Below, one piece after another: positions 1-4,675 of a stretch of 5,432 bases of DNA. A program made the position numbers and the translations under genes. Source of the stretch: Limnohabitans sp. (lineage in GTDB: Bacteria; Pseudomonadota; Gammaproteobacteria; Burkholderiales; Burkholderiaceae_C); contig VEQI01000241.1 of NCBI GenBank assembly GCA_018883305.1, positions 1 through 5,432 of the forward strand. Reading direction: 5' to 3'. Each line of letters opens with the position of its first letter. The stretch's first letter is position 1. The notes under the pieces are model-generated. The model was not told the origin of the DNA. It did no database searches and worked only from the letters and a program-made list of their open reading frames with translations.

Positions 1-841
1 GGCGTACGATGTCGATGAGGGCGGGCAGTTCGCTCGCATCGCCTTCTTCAATGGCGCGGCGAATCAGGGTCTGCTGTGCCGGATTGCCGCGTTGCATGGC
101 GATGATCAGGGGCAGGGTGGTTTTGCCCTCGCGCAGGTCATCGCCCAGGTTTTTGCCCAGTTCGGCGGCGTCGCCCTCATAGTCCAGCACATCGTCAATG
201 ACCTGAAAGGCTGTTCCCAGCGCCTGGCCATAGCTGGCGCAGGCGGCCTCAAGGTCTGACGAGCATTGATCAATGACAGTTGGTAAGCGTGCACTAGCTT
301 CAAAGAGTTTGGCTGTTTTGGAGCGGATAACCTTCAGGTAGCCTTCCTCGGTCAGGGAGGCGTCGTGCATGTTCATCAACTGCAACACTTCGCCTTCGGC
401 GATGACGTTGGTGGCGTCGGCCAGGATTTCCATGACCCGTGGCTCGCCGCATTCCACCATCATCTGGAAAGCGCGGGAGTACAGGAAGTCGCCCACCAGC
501 ACGCTGGCTGGGTTGCCGAATGACACGTTGGCGGTGGCGCGTCCACGGCGTAGGCTGGAGTCATCCACCACATCGTCGTGTAACAGGGTGGCGGTATGAA
601 TGAACTCCACCACAGCAGCCAGTTGATGACGGAAGCGGTTGGTGCTCCCCAGGGCGCCGGCCATCAGCAGCAACAGGGCCGGGCGCAGGCGTTTGCCGCC
701 CGCGGAAATGATGTAACGAGAAACCTCGCCCACCAGGGGCACCCCAGAATCCAGCCGCTGGGCAATGACACGGTCCACCTCGGCCATGTCGGGGGCGATC
801 AGCGCCAGCGCGGTAGCTGCGGTGTGGGAGGTGTTGCTCAA
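1..841 (-). CDS. ispB: Polyprenyl (probably octaprenyl) diphosphate synthase, 3' end missing
   Basis: This cytosolic trans-prenyltransferase adds isopentenyl diphosphate units to farnesyl diphosphate to build the ubiquinone side chain. 280 residues are present; family members run to about 310-325, so roughly the last 30-45 residues lie beyond the left edge. Visible motifs, counted from the TTG start, are GGKRLRP (48-54), the first Asp-rich motif DDVVD (89-93), the SKTA element (174-177), the second Asp-rich motif DDVLD (216-220) and GKNLGDDLREGKTTLP (229-244). The residue five places before the first Asp motif is Ala (84), which is typical of long-chain enzymes; C40 is inferred from the likely betaproteobacterial host. 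The start is uncertain. The frame is open back to a TAA at 875-877 with no ATG, and TTG at 839-841 gives an N-terminus (MSNTSHTAATALALIAPDM) of family-like length. A TATAAT box lies 32 nt upstream, but no clear Shine-Dalgarno is seen. It is divergent from rplU, a conserved arrangement. Confidence 0.95.
   Translation of the reverse strand, partial: MSNTSHTAATALALIAPDMAEVDRVIAQRLDSGVPLVGEVSRYIISAGGKRLRPALLLLMAGALGSTNRFRHQLAAVVEFIHTATLLHDDVVDDSSLRRGRATANVSFGNPASVLVGDFLYSRAFQMMVECGEPRVMEILADATNVIAEGEVLQLMNMHDASLTEEGYLKVIRSKTAKLFEASARLPTVIDQCSSDLEAACASYGQALGTAFQVIDDVLDYEGDAAELGKNLGDDLREGKTTLPLIIAMQRGNPAQQTLIRRAIEEGDASELPALIDIVR
264..275. repeat. 12-bp perfect palindrome inside ispB
   Basis: CATTGATCAATG reads the same on both strands. 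It sits inside the ispB coding region, within a short patch of AT-rich codon use (248-316). No function is known; it may be chance. Confidence 0.5.
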
Positions 842-873
842 AGGGGCGATATCCAGGGCGGAAATGGTGAGGC

Positions 874-879
874 ATTATA
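874..879 (-). promoter_or_regulatory. Candidate -10 box for ispB
   Basis: Read on the minus strand, this is a perfect TATAAT. Transcription would start near 867, giving a leader of about 26 nt before the TTG codon at 841, so it indirectly supports that start. No hexamer like TTGACA lies 15-19 bp upstream and there is no TGn extension, so the call rests on the -10 box and its position alone. Confidence 0.45.
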
Positions 880-963
880 GGGAGGGGGCCAACCAGCCTA
901 TCTTGACGAGGGTCATGTCTTGGGGAGGGTTTGAGGTCGTGGGATACGGGAAATCCCGGTCAT

Positions 964-971
964 GCTAGAAT
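964..971 (+). promoter_or_regulatory. Candidate extended -10 promoter for rplU-rpmA
   Basis: The sequence TGCTAGAAT contains the TGn extension plus TAGAAT (966-971), five of six matches to TATAAT. No good -35 hexamer lies at the right spacing, as is common for extended -10 promoters. Transcription is predicted to start near 977-979, leaving a leader of about 55 nt before the rplU ATG. Confidence 0.6.
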
Positions 972-975
972 CCCA

Positions 976-1020
976 GGTTCTGCGGAAATCCTTCCCCAGA
1001 ACTCATCAAGCTTATTTGAT
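976..1020 (+). promoter_or_regulatory. rplU mRNA leader with two tandem stem-loops
   Basis: Stem-loop 1 pairs GTTCTG (977-982) with CAGAAC (997-1002). It then has a single C/C mismatch (983/996), pairs GGAA (984-987) with TTCC (992-995), and closes on the four-base loop ATCC. Stem-loop 2 pairs ATCAA (1005-1009) with TTGAT (1016-1020), plus a G-U pair (1010/1015) closing a CTTA loop. The Shine-Dalgarno AGAGG (1023-1027) starts three bases after stem-loop 2, and the ATG is at 1033. Stem-loop 1 begins almost exactly at the predicted transcription start. The pairing is seen in the sequence. A role in L21 feedback control or mRNA protection is inferred only; no T-run follows, so it is not an obvious terminator. 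Confidence 0.5.
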
Positions 1021-1032
1021 TCAGAGGTCCTC

Positions 1033-1344
1033 ATGTACGCGGTCATAAAAACCGGTGGCAAGCAATATCGCGTTGCTGCTGGCGAAAAAATTAAAGTAGA
1101 ACAGATTGCTGCGGACGTTGGCCAGGAAATCGTCATCGATCAGGTGCTCGCTGTTGGTAACGGCGCCGAGCTCAAGGTCGGGACCCCCCTGGTGTCCGGC
1201 GCATCTGTGAAAGCCACGGTGGTGGCGCACGGCAAGCACGACAAAGTGCGCATCTTCAAGATGCGTCGTCGCAAGCACTATCAGAAACGCCAGGGGCATC
1301 GTCAGCAGTTCACCGAACTGCAAATCGCCTCTATCCAGGCCTGA
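1033..1344 (+). CDS. rplU: 50S ribosomal protein L21
   Basis: L21 binds 23S rRNA and is a structural protein of the large ribosomal subunit. The product is 103 residues, the usual bacterial length. It begins MYAVIKTGGKQYRV, the standard L21 N-terminus, and carries the basic C-terminal signature around residues 71-91 (KVRIFKMRRRKHYQKRQGHR). The ATG at 1033 is chosen because AGAGG lies at 1023-1027 with a 5-nt spacer and because the family starts here; the open frame reaching back to 931 would add 34 unrelated residues. It is followed after 16 nt by rpmA and is almost certainly co-transcribed with it. Expression probably starts from the extended -10 box at 964-971 and passes through a structured leader. 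Confidence 0.98.
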   Translation: MYAVIKTGGKQYRVAAGEKIKVEQIAADVGQEIVIDQVLAVGNGAELKVGTPLVSGASVKATVVAHGKHDKVRIFKMRRRKHYQKRQGHRQQFTELQIASIQA

Positions 1345-1360
1345 TTCAGGAGAAACGGAC

Positions 1361-1621
1361 ATGGCACAGAAAAAAGGCGGCGGCTCTACGCGAAACGGGC
1401 GTGATTCCAAGCCCAAGATGCTGGGTGTGAAGGCCTTCGGTGGCGAACTGGTGAGCGCCGGTTCCATCATCGTGCGTCAGCGCGGCACCCGTTTCCACGC
1501 TGGCACCAATGTCGGCGTGGGCAAGGACCACACCCTGTTTGCCCTGGTGGACGGCCACGTCTCCTTCGGCGTCAAGGGTGCGTTGAACAAGCACACGGTC
1601 AACATCACGCCGGCAGCCTGA
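1361..1621 (+). CDS. rpmA: 50S ribosomal protein L27
   Basis: L27 is a large-subunit protein whose N-terminal tail reaches towards the peptidyl transferase centre. The product has 86 residues, normal for the family. It starts MAQKKGGGSTRNGRDS, the conserved tail, and contains the L27 core signature across residues 34-61 (GSIIVRQRGT, then FHAG and GKDHTLFA). The tail is of the type that begins directly at Met-Ala, with no N-terminal extension of the kind cleaved in Firmicutes. A strong Shine-Dalgarno (AGGAG, 1348-1352) lies 8 nt before the ATG. It is the second gene of the rplU-rpmA pair, and a hairpin terminator follows 29 nt after the stop codon. Confidence 0.98.
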   Translation: MAQKKGGGSTRNGRDSKPKMLGVKAFGGELVSAGSIIVRQRGTRFHAGTNVGVGKDHTLFALVDGHVSFGVKGALNKHTVNITPAA

Positions 1622-1650
1622 TCCTTCTGGTTCAGACTTGCTCTGCATGC

Positions 1651-1685
1651 CACAAAGCCCCGCAGGTCGGGGCTTTGTGCTTTAA
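1651..1685 (+). terminator. Intrinsic terminator after rpmA
   Basis: A perfect 12-bp stem pairs CACAAAGCCCCG (1651-1662) with CGGGGCTTTGTG (1668-1679) around the loop CAGGT. The 3' side includes TTT within the stem, and CTTT (1680-1683) follows, so the U-tract is short and interrupted. It is placed to end the rplU-rpmA transcript and separate it from obgE, though some read-through is possible. Confidence 0.8.
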
Positions 1686-1714
1686 GCGCATCGCCCAGAG
1701 CGGTGGCACTCCTT

Positions 1715-1720
1715 TAAGAT
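1715..1720 (+). promoter_or_regulatory. Weak -10-like hexamer next to the obgE start
   Basis: TAAGAT matches TATAAT at four of six positions and lies 6 nt before the obgE ATG. If used, transcription would start at or next to the A of the start codon, giving a leaderless or nearly leaderless mRNA. No -35-like hexamer is seen at 15-19 bp. This is offered only because a terminator sits upstream and obgE has no visible Shine-Dalgarno. Confidence 0.25.
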
Positions 1721-1726
1721 ATCCCC

Positions 1727-2788
1727 ATGAAATTCGTTGACGAAGCCGAAATTGACATTGCCGCAGGCGATGGCGGGAACGGCTGCGTCTCGTTCCGGCA
1801 CGAAAAATACAAAGAGTTTGGCGGTCCCAATGGGGGAGACGGGGGGCGTGGCGGACATGTGTTCGCGGTGGCTGATCCCAGCTTGAACACCCTGGTTGAT
1901 TTCCGCTATGCCCGTCGTCATGAGGCCAAGCGTGGTCAGCATGGCATGGGTTCGGACATGTTTGGTGCCGCGGGCGACGATATCGAGTTGCGCATGCCGG
2001 TGGGCACCATCGTGACCGACACCGAAACCGGTCAGGTGCTGTGCGAACTGCTGGCCCCGGGTGAGCGTGTGATGCTGGCCAAGGGGGGCGATGGCGGCTT
2101 TGGCAACATGCGCTTCAAAAGCGCCATCAACCGCGCACCGCGTCAGCGCACGCCGGGGCATCCGGGGGACCGTCGCCATGTCAAGCTGGAGCTCAAGGTG
2201 CTGGCCGACGTGGGCCTGTTGGGTATGCCCAATGCCGGCAAGTCCACGCTCATCTCCGCCATTTCCAACGCGCGCCCCAAGATTGCGGACTATCCCTTCA
2301 CCACCTTGCACCCCAACCTGGGCGTGGTGCGTGTCGGTCCCAGTCAGAGCTTTGTGGTGGCCGATGTGCCGGGTTTGATTGAAGGCGCCTCTGAAGGGGC
2401 TGGCCTGGGGCACCAGTTTTTGCGCCACTTGCAGCGTACCCGCTTGTTGCTGCATTTGGTCGACATGGCCCCGTTCGACGAGGCGGTGGATCCGGTGGCA
2501 CAGGCCAAGGCCATTGTGGCGGAATTGAAAAAATTCGACGTCCAGTTGTATGCCAAGCCGCGCTGGCTGGTGCTCAACAAGCTGGACATGGTGCCTGCTG
2601 ATGAGCGTGCCACACGTGTCAAAGACATCGTGCGCCGCTTGCGCTACAAAGGCCCGGTGTTTGAAATTTCGGCCCTCACCCATGAGGGCTGTGAGCCGCT
2701 GACGCAAGCGGTGTATCAGCATTTGCGACAGCAGCAAGACGAGGCACTGCCGCCGGTGGATGTGGATCCGCGCTTCGTTGAGCGCTGA
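1727..2788 (+). CDS. obgE: Obg family GTPase ObgE/CgtA
   Basis: ObgE is an essential GTPase that binds the 50S subunit and acts in ribosome assembly and stress response. The product has 353 residues. The N-terminal Obg domain (about 1-158) is glycine-rich, with the typical GGPNGGDGGRGGHV loop at 32-45. The GTPase domain shows G1 GMPNAGKST (166-174), switch I FTT (191-193), G3 DVPG (213-216), G4 NKLD (284-287) and G5 SAL (315-317). The tail after about residue 335 is short, without the extra C-terminal domain of some Gram-positive Obg proteins. ATG at 1727 gives the standard MKFVDEA start, but there is no Shine-Dalgarno in the preceding 20 nt. It lies downstream of the rpmA terminator and 36 nt before proB, with which it is likely co-transcribed. 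Gene order after L21-L27 is conserved in many Proteobacteria. Confidence 0.98.
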   Translation: MKFVDEAEIDIAAGDGGNGCVSFRHEKYKEFGGPNGGDGGRGGHVFAVADPSLNTLVDFRYARRHEAKRGQHGMGSDMFGAAGDDIELRMPVGTIVTDTETGQVLCELLAPGERVMLAKGGDGGFGNMRFKSAINRAPRQRTPGHPGDRRHVKLELKVLADVGLLGMPNAGKSTLISAISNARPKIADYPFTTLHPNLGVVRVGPSQSFVVADVPGLIEGASEGAGLGHQFLRHLQRTRLLLHLVDMAPFDEAVDPVAQAKAIVAELKKFDVQLYAKPRWLVLNKLDMVPADERATRVKDIVRRLRYKGPVFEISALTHEGCEPLTQAVYQHLRQQQDEALPPVDVDPRFVER

Positions 2789-2794
2789 AGTCTG

Positions 2795-2822
2795 TGTCAT
2801 TATTCAACGCGTTGTTTTGACA
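2795..2822. repeat. Nested inverted repeats in the obgE-proB gap
   Basis: A perfect 10-bp palindrome, CAACGCGTTG (2805-2814), is flanked by TGTCA (2795-2799) and its reverse complement TGACA (2818-2822), with unequal spacers of 5 and 3 nt. The outer arm ends 2 nt before the proB ATG, so a folded RNA would hold the start codon at the base of a hairpin. It could be an operator or a translational control structure, or chance. Confidence 0.4.
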
Positions 2823-2824
2823 GC

Positions 2825-3964
2825 ATGAGCGCCTCCCTGTTGCAAGAAGCCCGTCGCCTGGTCATCAAGGTGGGCTCCAGCCTGGTCACCAATGAGGGCC
2901 GAGGTCTGGACGAACAAGCCATTGGCGAGTGGTGTCGACAAATGGCGATGCTGGTTCGCGGCGACGGCAGTGGCCCGCCGCGTGAGGTCATCATGGTCTC
3001 CAGTGGCGCCGTGGCCGAGGGCATGAAGCGTCTGGGTTGGCGCAGCCGTCCAAGTGAAATTCATGAACTGCAAGCCGCTGCGGCCGTGGGGCAAATGGGC
3101 CTGGCCCAGATGTACGAAACGCAGTTGCGACTCAATGGCCTGGGCAGCGCACAGGTGCTGCTGACGCATGCGGATCTGGCGGACCGTGAGCGCTACCTCA
3201 ATGCGCGTTCCACTTTGCTGACGCTGTTGCAACACGGGGTGCTGCCTGTCATCAATGAAAACGATACCGTCGTCAACGACGAGATCAAGTTTGGCGACAA
3301 CGACACACTGGGTGCCCTGGTGGCCAACCTGGTGGAAGCCGATGCGCTGGTGATCCTCACCGACCAAAAAGGTTTGTACACCGCCGATCCACGACGCGAC
3401 CCGGACGCCAAGTTCGTGCACGAAGCACGTGCGGGCGATCTGGCGTTGGAGGCCATGGCCGGCGGCACGGGCAGCAGTCTGGGCAAGGGCGGCATGATCA
3501 CCAAGATCCTGGCGGCCAAGCGGGCTGCAGGTTCAGGCGCATCCACCGTGATTGCCTGGGGACGTGAGCCCGACGTGCTGTTGCGCTTGAGCCGGGGGGA
3601 GTCCATTGGCACCTTGCTGGTGGCGCCCACTCAAAAACAGCAGGCCCGCAAGCAATGGATGGCCGACCATCTGCAACTGCGCGGCTCGGTGCAAGTGGAT
3701 GCCGGGGCGGTCATCAAACTGCGTGACGAGGGCAAGAGCCTGCTGCCCATCGGCATGCAATCGGTGGATGGTGATTTCTCACGTGGCGAGGTGATTGCTG
3801 TGCGTGATGAAGGCGGGCGCGAAATTGCCCGTGGCCTGGCCAACTATGCCAGCGCCGAGGCGCGCTTGCTGTGTCGCAAGCCTTCCACCGAGATCGAGCG
3901 TTTGCTGGGCTACGTGGCCGAGCCCGAGATGGTGCACCGGGACAATCTGGTGCTCACCCGCTGA
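2825..3964 (+). CDS. proB: Glutamate 5-kinase (gamma-glutamyl kinase)
   Basis: ProB phosphorylates L-glutamate with ATP to give L-glutamyl 5-phosphate, the first and normally proline-inhibited step of proline synthesis. The 379-residue product has an N-terminal amino-acid kinase domain (about 10-265) with IKVGSSLV (14-21), SSGA (59-62), NENDTV (144-149), FGDND (156-160), LTDQKGLYTADPR (178-190) and GKGGM (220-224). A C-terminal PUA domain follows (about 283-370). This two-domain form is the E. coli type; E. coli ProB is slightly shorter. ATG at 2825 is the only usual start codon after the in-frame obgE stop at 2786-2788, yet no Shine-Dalgarno precedes it. proA, the next pathway enzyme, is not adjacent. 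Probably transcribed with obgE, it converges on rppH. Confidence 0.98.
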   Translation: MSASLLQEARRLVIKVGSSLVTNEGRGLDEQAIGEWCRQMAMLVRGDGSGPPREVIMVSSGAVAEGMKRLGWRSRPSEIHELQAAAAVGQMGLAQMYETQLRLNGLGSAQVLLTHADLADRERYLNARSTLLTLLQHGVLPVINENDTVVNDEIKFGDNDTLGALVANLVEADALVILTDQKGLYTADPRRDPDAKFVHEARAGDLALEAMAGGTGSSLGKGGMITKILAAKRAAGSGASTVIAWGREPDVLLRLSRGESIGTLLVAPTQKQQARKQWMADHLQLRGSVQVDAGAVIKLRDEGKSLLPIGMQSVDGDFSRGEVIAVRDEGGREIARGLANYASAEARLLCRKPSTEIERLLGYVAEPEMVHRDNLVLTR

Positions 3965-3984
3965 GCAGGTGACTGGCTCAGCGG
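3958..3984. repeat. Inverted repeat spanning the proB and rppH stop codons
   Basis: CCGCTGAGC (3958-3966) and GCTCAGCGG (3976-3984) are perfect 9-bp reverse complements separated by 9 nt. The proB TGA (3962-3964) lies in the left arm and the rppH stop (TCA on the plus strand, 3978-3980) in the right arm. It would form a hairpin in both transcripts. No T-run follows on either strand, so it is not a classical terminator, but its place between convergent genes suggests a 3'-end or transcription-blocking role. Confidence 0.5.
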
Positions 3985-4592
3985 CGCAAATCTGCTTGCG
4001 GGTCCGGGTCGAAACTGGCGCCGGGGGGCAATTCCATTTCCAAGGGTGACGCGGGCGTCATGTCTTGCGCATCTCGCAGTCGCACACCCCCAGAACGCAA
4101 ATAGCGGTTGCGTGAATCCTGGCGCGGCAGAAAACGCGCCAATTCACTCAATGCCATTTCATAGACGCCGCGCTTGAACTCCACCACCACATCCAGCGGT
4201 ACCCAGTAGTCGTTCCAGCGCCAGGCGTCAAATTCGGGATGATCGGTGGCGCGCAGGTTCAAATGCCAGTCGGGCTTGACCAGTTGTAGCAAGTACCAAA
4301 TTTGTTTTTGGCCTTTATAGTGGCCACGCGCATCACGCCGGATGTAGCGATCGGGCACCTCGTAGCGCAACCAGTCGCGGGTGCGGGCCACAATGCGCAC
4401 ATGATCCGGCTGTAGCCCCACTTCTTCGTGCAGTTCGCGGAACATGGCCTGCTCGGGGCTTTCGCCCCGGTCAATGCCGCCTTGCGGAAACTGCCAGCTG
4501 TGGGTGCGGATGCGCTTGCCCCAGAACACCTGATTCTTCTGGTTGAGCAGGATGATGCCGACGTTGGGTCTGAACCCGTCCCGGTCAAGCAT
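3978..4592 (-). CDS. rppH: RNA pyrophosphohydrolase (Nudix hydrolase)
   Basis: RppH removes pyrophosphate (or phosphate) from the 5' end of primary transcripts, leaving a monophosphate that stimulates RNase E decay; older names are NudH and IalA-type dinucleoside polyphosphate hydrolase. The 204-residue product starts MLDRDGFRPNVGIILLN, as in proteobacterial RppH. The Nudix box (38-60) fits the consensus exactly, with G38, E44, R52, E53, E56, E57 and G59; E56 and E57 are expected metal ligands. The family element SWQFPQGG precedes it (32-39). E. coli RppH is about 176 residues; here the extra length is a Pro- and acid-rich tail (about 178-204), probably disordered. TGAGG (4600-4604, minus strand) sits 7 nt before the ATG. 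It is convergent with proB and divergent from proS, with its own promoter. Confidence 0.97.
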   Translation of the reverse strand: MLDRDGFRPNVGIILLNQKNQVFWGKRIRTHSWQFPQGGIDRGESPEQAMFRELHEEVGLQPDHVRIVARTRDWLRYEVPDRYIRRDARGHYKGQKQIWYLLQLVKPDWHLNLRATDHPEFDAWRWNDYWVPLDVVVEFKRGVYEMALSELARFLPRQDSRNRYLRSGGVRLRDAQDMTPASPLEMELPPGASFDPDPQADLRR

Positions 4593-4622
4593 AATCGAAC
4601 CTCAAATTTTTAAACTGAGTCC

Positions 4623-4650
4623 ATTATGCACAGACCCGCTGCCCTGACAA
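4623..4650 (-). promoter_or_regulatory. Sigma-70-type promoter for rppH
   Basis: Read on the minus strand, TTGTCA (4650-4645) matches the -35 consensus at five of six positions, and CATAAT (4628-4623) matches the -10 consensus at five of six, with a 16-bp spacer. Transcription would start near 4616, giving a leader of about 24 nt before the rppH ATG. It is the best complete promoter in the window. Confidence 0.65.
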
Positions 4651-4659
4651 GAGGTCTGT
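4630..4659. repeat. 7-bp inverted repeat over the rppH promoter
   Basis: ACAGACC (4630-4636) and GGTCTGT (4653-4659) are perfect reverse complements 16 nt apart. They bracket the -35 hexamer of the rppH promoter and lie 17-46 nt upstream of proS. They could be two half-sites for a regulator or a weak hairpin in the proS leader; chance is not excluded. Confidence 0.35.
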
Positions 4660-4675
4660 ACGCAGCCCCACCGAC

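Noticed and set aside
561..875. 104-codon minus-strand frame starting MPHHFRPG
   Set aside because: It overlaps ispB in another frame, starts within the TATAAT box and has a low-complexity Gly/Arg/His-rich product.
941..957. GGGAT/ATCCC inverted repeat upstream of the rplU -10 box, considered as an operator
   Set aside because: Only 5 bp, with competing pairings (CGGG/CCCG); too short to separate from chance.
931..1032. 34-residue N-terminal extension of L21 from ATG 931
   Set aside because: L21 is 103 residues in the family, the Shine-Dalgarno serves the ATG at 1033, and the extension covers the promoter and leader.
1680..1718. CTTTAAG repeated 32 bp apart (1680-1686 and 1712-1718) before obgE, considered as paired binding sites
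   Set aside because: A 7-bp direct repeat in AT-richer intergenic DNA is easily random, and the first copy is the terminator tail.
1682..2800. 372-codon open frame antisense to all of obgE
   Set aside because: It mirrors the obgE codon phase in GC-rich DNA, is rich in His and Gln with no recognisable domain, and ends in the rpmA terminator region. obgE has all its G motifs.
2817..2822. TTGACA just before the proB ATG, considered as a -35 box
   Set aside because: Any -10 box would lie inside proB and miss its start; no suitable hexamer follows.
2804..3421. 205-codon open frame antisense to proB
   Set aside because: Same cause: a shadow of the proB reading phase, with no family resemblance.
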